Made by a program: the position numbers and the translations under genes. A stretch of DNA of 32,053 nt, taken from positions 1 through 32,053 of the forward strand of contig JAFZAB010000049.1 in assembly GCA_017548425.1 (NCBI GenBank), written 5' to 3'. This stretch comes from Victivallales bacterium (GTDB taxonomy: Bacteria; Verrucomicrobiota; Lentisphaeria; Oligosphaerales; Oligosphaeraceae). The notes beneath the pieces are model-generated. The model did no database searches and was not told the DNA's origin. It saw only the letters and a list, made by a program, of their open reading frames with translations. Of the stretch, positions 7,499-14,504 are shown in pieces (within the stretch, counting starts at the first letter, position 1; each line of letters opens with the position of its first letter).

Positions 7499-9676
7499 AT
7501 GTCCGCTCAAATCGCCGTTCTTGTCATCCAGATTGGAATCATCCTGCTGATCGCGCGTCTTTTCGGCATGCTCGCCGCCAAGCTGAAAATTCCGTCCGTC
7601 ATGGGAGAATTGCTGGCGGGCATTCTCATTGGTCCGTACTGCCTCGGCGGCCTTCCTTTGCCTCTCAAATGCTTCAGCAAAGGCCTCTTCCCGATAGTCA
7701 GTGCACAGACTATCCCATTGGATCCCAAGCTTTACGGCATCGCCATCATCGGCTCCATCATCCTGCTGTTCATCTCCGGATTGGAAACCGATGTCCGTAC
7801 ATTCTTCAAATATTCCGTCGTCGGAACGATCGTTGGCATCGGCGGAATTGTCTGTTCGTTCGTCTGCGGAGCGGCGGTCGGCATGTTCGCGTTGGGATGG
7901 GAGTTCATGGATCCGCGCTGCCTCTTCCTCGGCATTCTCTGCACGGCGACATCCGTCGGCATCTCCGCGCGAATCCTCTCCGAACACCGCGCCATGAGTT
8001 CGCCGGAAGGCGTCACGATCATGGCGGCGGCCGTCATTGACGATGTGCTCGGCATCGTCTGTCTGGCAATCGTCGTCGCCATCGCGAACGTCGAATTGAC
8101 GGGCACAAAAATGGCCTGGGGTCCCATCATGTGGATCACCGTCAAATCCTTTGGCATCTGGTTGGGCGTGACCGCCATCGGACTGCTCATTTCCCGAAAA
8201 ATCGCCGATTTTCTGAAGTTTTTCAAATCCGCCAGAGTCTTTTCCGTCTTGGCCTTTGGATTCGCGTTAATGCTCGCAGGACTCTTCGAACAGGCCGGTC
8301 TGGCGATGATCGTCGGTGCGTTCGTCATGGGACTGTCCCTTTCCAAGACGGACATTTCCTTCAAGATCCGCGCCTCCCTTGATCCGCTCTATAACTTCTT
8401 CGTTCCCATATTCTTCGTCGTCATGGGCATGCTCGTTGACATCCGCGTCATGAAGGATCCGGAAGTGCTGAAAGTCGGCCTCATCTTCTCCTTCATGGCC
8501 ATCGTCGGCAAAGTCGTCGGCTGCTTCTTCCCCTCCTTGCTCATGAATTTCAATTCAATCGGAGCGCTGCGTGTCGGCGTCGGCATGGTTCCGCGTTGCG
8601 AAGTCGTGCTCATCATCGCGGGCATCGCCGCCACGACCATGATGAAAAATCCTGAATTTGAACAACTTGAGAAGCAACCAGATGCCATCACGCAAATGAT
8701 GGAGCTCAAAACGCCGATTCCGCGCGAAGTTCCGATCTTCAACAGCAAATTGTTTGGCATCGCCATCATCATGCCGCTCGTCACGGCGCTGCTCGCGCCG
8801 CCGCTTCTCAGCATGACGCTCGCCATCAAGAAAAAAGGCGTACGCAAGGAAGTAAAGGACAACAACGACACCGTCACCACCTACACGTTTCCGTCAGAAT
8901 CCATCAAGTTGTTCGTGCTCAATGAGTTAATCGAACTTCTGGACAATGAGGGATACATGCATTCAACCTATTCCAAAGGCATCAACATCATCCAGTTCCG
9001 ACGGGAGGACATCAGTTTTTCGTTGCAGATCAACGGCACGGAATTTATCTTCACGTCCGCGCCATCGGAAGTTCCGCTCATCAAGACATGCATTTATGAA
9101 AGCGTCGTCGAACTCCACCAAGTGCTTTCCGATCTGAAGAATCTCACCAAACCAGAAATTCTGAAAGACGATTTGTTCGGAGACAAGCAGGAAGAACAGC
9201 CAGCCGCCCTTCCGCCGACCAAGACCTCCGTTTCCATGGATTCCATCCTCACGGAGCAAAACATCGTCATCAAGTTGAAAAACGACACGAAAGAAGGCGT
9301 CTTCCACGAACTTCTTGATGTCATCAAACGCAATAATCCATCGATTGACACGGATGTCTGTCTTCAGAATCTGCTTGAACGTGAAGCGGTCATCAGCACC
9401 TATGCAGGCGATTCCATCGCCATGCCGCATGCCCGCACCACGGGAACGAACACCTTCATCGCCGCCATGGGGCTCAAACCGAAAGGCGTCAACTACGACG
9501 AAGGGGAAGACCATCTCGCCAAGATTTTCATTCTCAGCCTCTGTCCAAAGGACGAGCCAGGCCCCTATCTGGAATTCATAACCCACGTTGCGCAAGCGCT
9601 TTCTGATGCGGATAAACGCGAAAAACTCATCACCGCGAAAACGCCGGAAGAAGCACGCAAGATCATGACAAGCTAG
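7499..9676 (+). CDS. CPA2 (KefB-type) cation:proton antiporter with C-terminal PTS EIIA domain
   Basis: A 725-residue protein. Residues 1-450 are a polytopic Na+/H+ exchanger fold with about 11-12 membrane helices, including the early signature KIPSVMGELLAGILIGP and the AAAVIDDVLGIVCLAIV helix that carries the conserved Asp pair of the ion site. A cytoplasmic linker (about 455-570) follows. Residues about 575-725 form a PTS EIIA type-2 (fructose/mannitol-type) domain: the phosphorylatable His is expected at residue 644 in AMPHAR. Known antiporter-EIIA fusions link ion exchange to sugar-PTS or nitrogen-PTS phosphorylation state. No TrkA-N domain as in KefB/KefC. Start chosen because the first helix begins right after it; no ribosome site is seen. 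It converges on the RidA-like gene. Confidence 0.88.
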   Translation: MSAQIAVLVIQIGIILLIARLFGMLAAKLKIPSVMGELLAGILIGPYCLGGLPLPLKCFSKGLFPIVSAQTIPLDPKLYGIAIIGSIILLFISGLETDVRTFFKYSVVGTIVGIGGIVCSFVCGAAVGMFALGWEFMDPRCLFLGILCTATSVGISARILSEHRAMSSPEGVTIMAAAVIDDVLGIVCLAIVVAIANVELTGTKMAWGPIMWITVKSFGIWLGVTAIGLLISRKIADFLKFFKSARVFSVLAFGFALMLAGLFEQAGLAMIVGAFVMGLSLSKTDISFKIRASLDPLYNFFVPIFFVVMGMLVDIRVMKDPEVLKVGLIFSFMAIVGKVVGCFFPSLLMNFNSIGALRVGVGMVPRCEVVLIIAGIAATTMMKNPEFEQLEKQPDAITQMMELKTPIPREVPIFNSKLFGIAIIMPLVTALLAPPLLSMTLAIKKKGVRKEVKDNNDTVTTYTFPSESIKLFVLNELIELLDNEGYMHSTYSKGINIIQFRREDISFSLQINGTEFIFTSAPSEVPLIKTCIYESVVELHQVLSDLKNLTKPEILKDDLFGDKQEEQPAALPPTKTSVSMDSILTEQNIVIKLKNDTKEGVFHELLDVIKRNNPSIDTDVCLQNLLEREAVISTYAGDSIAMPHARTTGTNTFIAAMGLKPKGVNYDEGEDHLAKIFILSLCPKDEPGPYLEFITHVAQALSDADKREKLITAKTPEEARKIMTS

Positions 9677-9681
9677 CATAT

Positions 9682-9713
9682 CTAGATTTCTAGAATCCTA
9701 GATTTCTAGAATT
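9682..9713. repeat. 8-bp tandem repeat with CTAGA core between convergent genes
   Basis: Four 8-bp units: CTAGATTT, CTAGAATC, CTAGATTT, CTAGAATT. The 15-base string CTAGATTTCTAGAAT occurs twice, 16 bases apart. The units contain palindromic TCTAGA. The array fills the gap between the antiporter stop and the stop codon of the opposing gene and belongs to the CTRGA repeat class also seen at 16.6 and 22.57 kb. Confidence 0.8.
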
Positions 9714-10812
9714 ACACAAACGGTGCAAAGGATGCATCGCCGTTGCCATTCACGGCGACGCCTTCCATTTCCACCAACCAGCCCGGACGGCAGACCGCGC
9801 CATGCACCATAATGCGCGGCAAATCAAACGGAAGGCGTTTGGACAAAATGTGCTCCACGATTGCATCGTCCGCCGGATCGCGCAAATAGACGACCGCCAG
9901 TTTCAAATCCGCCAACGACGCGTCATAATTCGTCAACAGCGCATTGATATTCTCCAACATGCGTTCCGCCTGCCGTCCAACGTTGCCTGGATGCACGATT
10001 TGTCCATTTTTGTCAATGCTCGCCGTTCCAGAAATGTAGTAGCGTGAACGGTCGCCAAACGTCAATCGCGTCGCACGTTCAAATGTCACGCCATATTCAT
10101 GCGTCGGATTCAAATGGTCGAGAGCGGACATGTACGTCACTTGTTCACGCCGATGACCGAACAGCGCCACGGAATCCATCCGCACCAACCGGTCAAACGG
10201 ATCGCTCTTGCCTTCGATTCCCGTGCTGGCGATGAAATGCGTGTCCGCCGTCAAACCATTATCCGCAAAGAATTTACGTCGCGCGACGACTAATCCTGCG
10301 TAGTTGTTGTCGATATCACGGCAGTAGATCCATGTCCGCTGCAAGTTCTCCTCCAACGTCCCGTCAGCGATAGCCAACTTGCCCACCGCCGCCTCTAACT
10401 CATCCGTCATCTGGCCGTAACTGCCTGGACTATACAGTTTTGGCGTATGGAAGTACATGAGACGGTAGTTCTTAAGCGAAACGGTCACCGTCGCTTCATC
10501 AGCTCCTTCATACGCCACATCGCCGTCTGACAAAGCGTAAGCTTCTAATGAAACGCGACTTCCGTTTGTAGGAGCCTGTCCGATGACGGAATAAAGACAC
10601 CATCTATCGGACATCATATCGTCAATTTCCTTTTTCTGGTTGACGACATCGCTCACATGGAATTTGATCCATATAGGCTTCACGCCGTCCAATTCGTCGT
10701 CCAATTCACGAAGCAACGCATCCATTTCCGCGCGAAAATAATTGCGGCGTGTTCCTTCCAACGCCACAAAAAATTCCGTAACACCTTGATTGCTCGTGAA
10801 TACCGACTTCAT
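9712..10812 (-). CDS. Two-domain RidA/YjgF-fold protein, chorismatase (FkbO/Hyg5/XanB2)-like
   Basis: A 366-residue protein. The C-terminal third (about 245-355) matches the RidA/YjgF pattern: YYISGTASIDKNGQIVHPGNV, a helix with Q-A-E-R-M-L-E-N-I-N-A-L-L, then VVYLRD, and a closing strand with LVEMEGVAV. The long N-terminal part (about 1-240) has no simple RidA signature. Two stacked RutC-like domains and an SGTASI motif are features of the chorismatase family, which hydrolyses chorismate or forms hydroxybenzoates; stand-alone RidA (about 130 aa) instead clears reactive enamines. Function here is inferred. The start follows an AAGGAT ribosome site. It lies 80 bases downstream of the amidase on the same strand, so the two may be co-transcribed. 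Confidence 0.7.
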   Translation of the reverse strand: MKSVFTSNQGVTEFFVALEGTRRNYFRAEMDALLRELDDELDGVKPIWIKFHVSDVVNQKKEIDDMMSDRWCLYSVIGQAPTNGSRVSLEAYALSDGDVAYEGADEATVTVSLKNYRLMYFHTPKLYSPGSYGQMTDELEAAVGKLAIADGTLEENLQRTWIYCRDIDNNYAGLVVARRKFFADNGLTADTHFIASTGIEGKSDPFDRLVRMDSVALFGHRREQVTYMSALDHLNPTHEYGVTFERATRLTFGDRSRYYISGTASIDKNGQIVHPGNVGRQAERMLENINALLTNYDASLADLKLAVVYLRDPADDAIVEHILSKRLPFDLPRIMVHGAVCRPGWLVEMEGVAVNGNGDASFAPFV

Positions 10813-10837
10813 CTATTGTACTAAATCCTTCATTATC

Positions 10838-10863
10838 CTGAAATGACTGGATGACGTGACTGT
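10838..10863. repeat. Dispersed repeat copy of the CTGGA family
   Basis: These 26 bases match the reverse complement of 16682-16707 at 23 of 26 positions. They sit in the gap between the RidA-like gene and the amidase. Confidence 0.6.
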
Positions 10864-10876
10864 CTGAGCCATAAGC

Positions 10877-10891
10877 GCCGCCATCGGCGGC
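10877..10891 (-). other. Small perfect hairpin just after the amidase stop
   Basis: GCCGCC/GGCGGC with a three-base loop begins one base beyond the amidase stop codon. It lacks a T-run, so it is more likely an mRNA 3'-end stabiliser or processing site than an intrinsic terminator. Confidence 0.4.
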
Positions 10892-10892
10892 T

Positions 10893-11519
10893 CTACTCTT
10901 CATCTTCCAGAACACGGCGGACGCGTTCGCGGAATTCCGCCCAGCGGTTGTCGTCCAGAATGCGATGCGGACACCATTTGCGCGTCCAGTCATAGTGCAT
11001 TCGCAACGCGTCCAACGGCAGATTGTTGACCTTCAGCAACCACGCCGCAAGCTTCACGCCGTTCTCCTCTGAACGCAAATACAAGTCGTTCTTATCTCCC
11101 TTGCAGAGACTTCTGCAGATTTCCACGCCGATGCTCTTCATATTGCCGTCGCCGCGACCGTCGCCAGCATGCCATGCATGCTGGTCATGACGCATGATCT
11201 GGATGGCTTCCTTTTCGTCAACGGCGTAATGGAAGGAAATGTAAACTTTGTCCTTACGGCGGTTCAGATAGTCGCGTTCGTTCTGCGCCGTCGCGCTGTT
11301 GGCCGTGTTGTGGATCGTGATGTATTTCAGATCAGGCATCGGGCCAGGCAGCTTGTACTGCTTGTTGTAGTCGGAGGCCTGCATCAGATCCGCACGGATT
11401 TTCAGTCCTTTGTAATAGCCAAAACTCTTGTCGGGCATGTCCGGACGCGCCGCGCGATGAATGCAACCGCTTCCCAAAATCACACATGCCGCACAAATAA
11501 ACAACAATCCTTTCTTCAT
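10893..11519 (-). CDS. Lipoprotein N-acetylmuramoyl-L-alanine amidase (Amidase_2 family)
   Basis: A 208-residue zinc amidase that cleaves the bond between MurNAc and L-Ala in peptidoglycan. The signal peptide ends in the lipobox LGSGC (Cys19), so it is membrane-anchored. The catalytic domain is about 60-205. Zinc ligands by comparison with T7 lysozyme are His70 (ITIHNTA), His175 (MHYDW) and Cys183 (WCPH), with Lys181 matching the T7 catalytic lysine; the His-to-Cys spacing of eight agrees. The inner motif HAWHAGD and IGVEIC (Glu133) also fit. The ribosome site is AAGGAAG. It begins 18 bases after the MlaA-hydrolase fusion gene, so the two are almost certainly co-transcribed and may act together in envelope remodelling or peptidoglycan recycling. 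Confidence 0.9.
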   Translation of the reverse strand: MKKGLLFICAACVILGSGCIHRAARPDMPDKSFGYYKGLKIRADLMQASDYNKQYKLPGPMPDLKYITIHNTANSATAQNERDYLNRRKDKVYISFHYAVDEKEAIQIMRHDQHAWHAGDGRGDGNMKSIGVEICRSLCKGDKNDLYLRSEENGVKLAAWLLKVNNLPLDALRMHYDWTRKWCPHRILDDNRWAEFRERVRRVLEDEE

Positions 11520-11537
11520 CGTTAATCTTCCTTACTA

Positions 11538-13388
11538 TTATTCACCAATAACCGTTTTAATCAGATTTTCCCGCACGTCCGGAATGTGCAGATTTCCCAA
11601 ATGGCCGCCTCGCGGACAAATGATCGCCCGTTCGCCGAACGTCGATTCTATCCACGCAAAATCTTCCTCCTTCATCAGGAAGTCGTTCCGGTTGTGCAGG
11701 ATATAGACATTGTCGGCCGATTTCAGAGCGTCTTCCAGCGTTGTCAGACGCTCCGCGGCCTGCAATTTTTCGGCGTCTTCGTCGTCCTTCACAAGGATTT
11801 CATGGATATAATCCATATAAGATACTTCAAGAGCGCGATGCTTCAAGACATCCAAATCCGCCGTTTTCGCGAAATTCATCAACTCCGGCGGCGCAAATTC
11901 CGTCCGGCAGGCCACTAACAGATTCGCCAGCGTCAGGCGGATATTTCCTCCGATGACAAAACGGCATTCGTCCAACGTCAGCGGAATCTCTCGCGGCAAT
12001 TTGTCGAGACCATTCTCCGCCATGCCTGCGATCTTTCCAAGCGTCCCTTTCACGCGACGCTCCCGCGTCTCCGCCGGCCACGACAACGGAATGTCGAAAT
12101 ATTCGTCGATTTTCTTCAACGCATACTGCGGATCGATCGGCGGATTGACGGCGACATAGCGGTCACAGACGAACAACGCGTCTTTCTTCTGCGCACGCGC
12201 CGCAAGATGCAACGTGTTGATCGCGCCCAAAGAGAATCCCAGAAGTACCGTTTTCGACGCACCTTCCGACTCTTGCAGGAAACGTTTTTCCACATCCGCC
12301 TTCACAAGCGACAACACCTTCTCAAGCTCCACGCAGTCGCGGCTTGGCAGACCAGGCAGATGCGTATCTTTTGTATGAAGGAAATAATCGTGCGAATAGG
12401 TACTGGACACACATGCAACCGTCCAGCCGCGATCCACAAACGGCTCCGCCAACGACGCCATCGCCGACGAGTCGCGATGGCTTCCGATGCCCGGCAACAA
12501 AAACAGCAACCGTCCATCCCGTTTTTTCGGCAGCCAAACCGTATAGGGCAGCCTGTCGCGTGCGCCTTCCAGCTGGACGGAGCCATGCACGCCGTTCCAC
12601 GCAAAACGATCATCATGCGTCGTCAGAAGGACATAGCCTAAAGACTCCTCGATTTCGTATTTTTCGTCTGGCGACGTGTAGTTGAAATCCGCGATCTGCG
12701 CTTCACGGTAGCACAGATACGCCGCGCGCGTCAGTTCGTACGTCTCATACCGTGTGCCGAAATATTCGCTCAAGAATTCCGCATTCGACAACGCCTTGTT
12801 TCCCGCGACGCCACATTTCACAAAGATGGAATATTCTCCAAATAAATAATTTCCGATATCGAACGGGAAGCCAAGCAACATGCCCAGACCATCCCGTCCT
12901 GTGCACGGCCCCATCACGGGAAGATTCAGATAAAACCACGGCCCGCTTCCGTAATGGCCGAACGTCTGTCCGAAATCCTCCTTCATCGGCGTAATGCCCC
13001 ACGCGGACGCCTGGTCCCGGATGCCCAAAATACCAACCGTCGTGTTGATGCCAAACCGCTTCGTCTCGTTCCATGCGCCTTCGAACTTGCCTTGCAGGCA
13101 ATTATTTACAAGGCTCAGCGGAAATTGCAGGTTGTCCGCAAAATTGCCGATGCCGTCGCGAACGAATTTCGGCACAATCAACGTGTAGTATTTTCCGACA
13201 GGATGCACGACGTATTTGACACATCCCGCATTAAAACCTTCCATGCAACGGTTGAAGCCCTCCAACGGATCCGCCGCCGGCTGCGCATAAAAGTCCTTTA
13301 TCGGATGAATCGGCTCCTCGCCAAACAGCACGAAAGCCGTAAACATCATGCAAATAGCCAATAAACAGGCATTAATTCGCATTTTCAT
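11538..13388 (-). CDS. MlaA/VacJ-type lipid-transport domain fused to an alpha/beta hydrolase
   Basis: A 616-residue protein. An earlier ATG (13415) is possible, but 13388 follows AAAGGA at six bases and begins the signal peptide. Residues about 38-225 match MlaA/VacJ: DPLEGFNR, VHPVGKYY, NLQFPLSLVNNCLQGK, RFGINTTVGILGIRD, EDFGQTFGHYGSGPW and LPVMGPCTGRD. MlaA in E. coli removes phospholipids from the outer leaflet of the outer membrane. Residues about 285-616 are an alpha/beta hydrolase with nucleophile elbow GFSLG (Ser386), Asp569 (HNRNDF) and His596 (GGHLGN) in the correct order. The Cys in the signal peptide is not in a good lipobox, so it may be soluble periplasmic rather than a lipoprotein. 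A joint role in lipid extraction and deacylation is inference. First gene of an operon with the amidase. Confidence 0.82.
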   Translation of the reverse strand: MKMRINACLLAICMMFTAFVLFGEEPIHPIKDFYAQPAADPLEGFNRCMEGFNAGCVKYVVHPVGKYYTLIVPKFVRDGIGNFADNLQFPLSLVNNCLQGKFEGAWNETKRFGINTTVGILGIRDQASAWGITPMKEDFGQTFGHYGSGPWFYLNLPVMGPCTGRDGLGMLLGFPFDIGNYLFGEYSIFVKCGVAGNKALSNAEFLSEYFGTRYETYELTRAAYLCYREAQIADFNYTSPDEKYEIEESLGYVLLTTHDDRFAWNGVHGSVQLEGARDRLPYTVWLPKKRDGRLLFLLPGIGSHRDSSAMASLAEPFVDRGWTVACVSSTYSHDYFLHTKDTHLPGLPSRDCVELEKVLSLVKADVEKRFLQESEGASKTVLLGFSLGAINTLHLAARAQKKDALFVCDRYVAVNPPIDPQYALKKIDEYFDIPLSWPAETRERRVKGTLGKIAGMAENGLDKLPREIPLTLDECRFVIGGNIRLTLANLLVACRTEFAPPELMNFAKTADLDVLKHRALEVSYMDYIHEILVKDDEDAEKLQAAERLTTLEDALKSADNVYILHNRNDFLMKEEDFAWIESTFGERAIICPRGGHLGNLHIPDVRENLIKTVIGE

Positions 13389-13429
13389 TTCAAATCCTTT
13401 ATATAGAAATCGCACATTCGCCCAGACAG

Positions 13430-13435
13430 ATTATA
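13430..13435 (-). promoter_or_regulatory. TATAAT -10 box for the MlaA-hydrolase operon
   Basis: On the minus strand TATAAT lies about 42 bases upstream of the start codon. A terminator-like hairpin stands just upstream of it, and no clear -35 is visible. Confidence 0.4.
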
Positions 13436-13446
13436 TTTATCAAAAA

Positions 13447-13473
13447 GCCCCGCCATGGCACATGGCGGCGGGC
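13447..13473 (-). terminator. Terminator-like GC hairpin between divergent genes
   Basis: The stem CCGCCATG (13450-13457) pairs with CATGGCGG (13461-13468) over a three-base loop, with further GCC/GGC pairing outside. On the minus strand it is followed by TTTTT. It lies between the divergent MlaA-hydrolase and moxR genes, where no minus-strand gene needs ending, so it may insulate the promoter or be a member of the intergenic hairpin family. Confidence 0.5.
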
Positions 13474-13513
13474 ATCTTACAAAGTCTAATCGCAAAACAG
13501 CATTTTTCAACAC

Positions 13514-14500
13514 ATGGCAACAGAAAATCTCAATATTCAAAACATCGTCGATAAAATGACCGCTCTGAAGGCGGAACTCGCCAAAGTCATCGTCGGCCAA
13601 CAGGACGTCATCGACCAAATCATCATCACGCTTCTGGCGGGCGGCCATGCGTTGCTCACAGGCGTGCCCGGCCTCGGCAAGACGCTGCTCGTCAAAACCG
13701 TCGCGCAACTCTTCTCGTTGTCTTTCAAACGCATACAGTTCACGCCGGATTTGATGCCGGCCGACATTTTCGGAACGGAAGTTCTGCAGGAAGATCCCTC
13801 CACGGGAACCCGCGCGTTCAAATTCATTCCGGGCCCGGTCTTCGCGAACATCGTTTTGGCGGATGAAATCAACCGCACGCCGCCGAAAACGCAGGCCGCC
13901 CTGCTGGAGGCCATGGGCGAATACCATGTCACATCCGCCGGAAAAACCATTGATTTGGAACGGCCGTTCTTCGTGCTCGCGACGCAGAATCCAATCGAAC
14001 TCGAAGGCACGTATCCGCTGCCGGAAGCGCAGTTGGACCGTTTCCTGCTCAATATCGTGCTCAACTATCTCCCAGTCGATGACGAAGTGAAAATGGTTCG
14101 CGAAACAACGTCGCCAGAAGCGGTTACGCTGTCGCCTATTCTCAACGGCGACGACATCGTCGCCTTCCAGAAACTCGTCCGCGAAGTGCCCGTTTCCGAC
14201 AACGTCGTCTCCTACGCCGTTCGTCTTGCCGCCGCCACGCGGCCGAACACGCCGAACGCCGCGCCGCGCGTCAACGAACTCGTCAAATGGGGCGCAGGCT
14301 CCCGTGCGTCGCAAGCCTTAATCCTTGCAGGAAAGGCACGTGCATTGCTGGACGGCCGTCGCAACGTCGCCTGCGAAGACGTCCGCGCATTGGCGATTCC
14401 CGTCTTCCGCCACCGTGTCATCCCGAACTTCCGCGCCGAAGCGGAAAACATTTCGACGGAAGCACTTCTGCAAGATATCATCGCGTCCATTCAGGAGTAA
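13514..14500 (+). CDS. moxR: MoxR family AAA+ ATPase
   Basis: A 328-residue MoxR-type AAA+ ATPase, about the normal family length. Walker A is GVPGLGKT (50-57) and Walker B is IVLADEIN (Asp117, Glu118). Family signatures PDLMPADIFGTEV, TPPKTQAALLEAMGEYHVT and ATQNPIELEGTYPLPEAQLDRF are all present, followed by the C-terminal helical lid. MoxR proteins act as chaperone-like remodellers, often helping activate metal or cofactor enzymes, and usually sit beside DUF58 and von Willebrand A-domain genes. Here neither follows; instead a glycyl radical enzyme starts four bases after the stop. No Shine-Dalgarno sequence is seen before ATG 13514. Confidence 0.93.
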   Translation: MATENLNIQNIVDKMTALKAELAKVIVGQQDVIDQIIITLLAGGHALLTGVPGLGKTLLVKTVAQLFSLSFKRIQFTPDLMPADIFGTEVLQEDPSTGTRAFKFIPGPVFANIVLADEINRTPPKTQAALLEAMGEYHVTSAGKTIDLERPFFVLATQNPIELEGTYPLPEAQLDRFLLNIVLNYLPVDDEVKMVRETTSPEAVTLSPILNGDDIVAFQKLVREVPVSDNVVSYAVRLAAATRPNTPNAAPRVNELVKWGAGSRASQALILAGKARALLDGRRNVACEDVRALAIPVFRHRVIPNFRAEAENISTEALLQDIIASIQE

Positions 14501-14504
14501 TCCC

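Noticed and set aside
6494..7987. 497-codon open frame on the minus strand
   Set aside because: It runs opposite to two well-supported genes (the isomerase and the antiporter), has no recognisable domain, and arises from the codon bias of the real strand.
14325..14504. Upstream extension of the glycyl radical enzyme
   Set aside because: It overlaps the 3' end of moxR in another frame and gives basic, unrelated residues; ATG 14505 has its own ribosome site.
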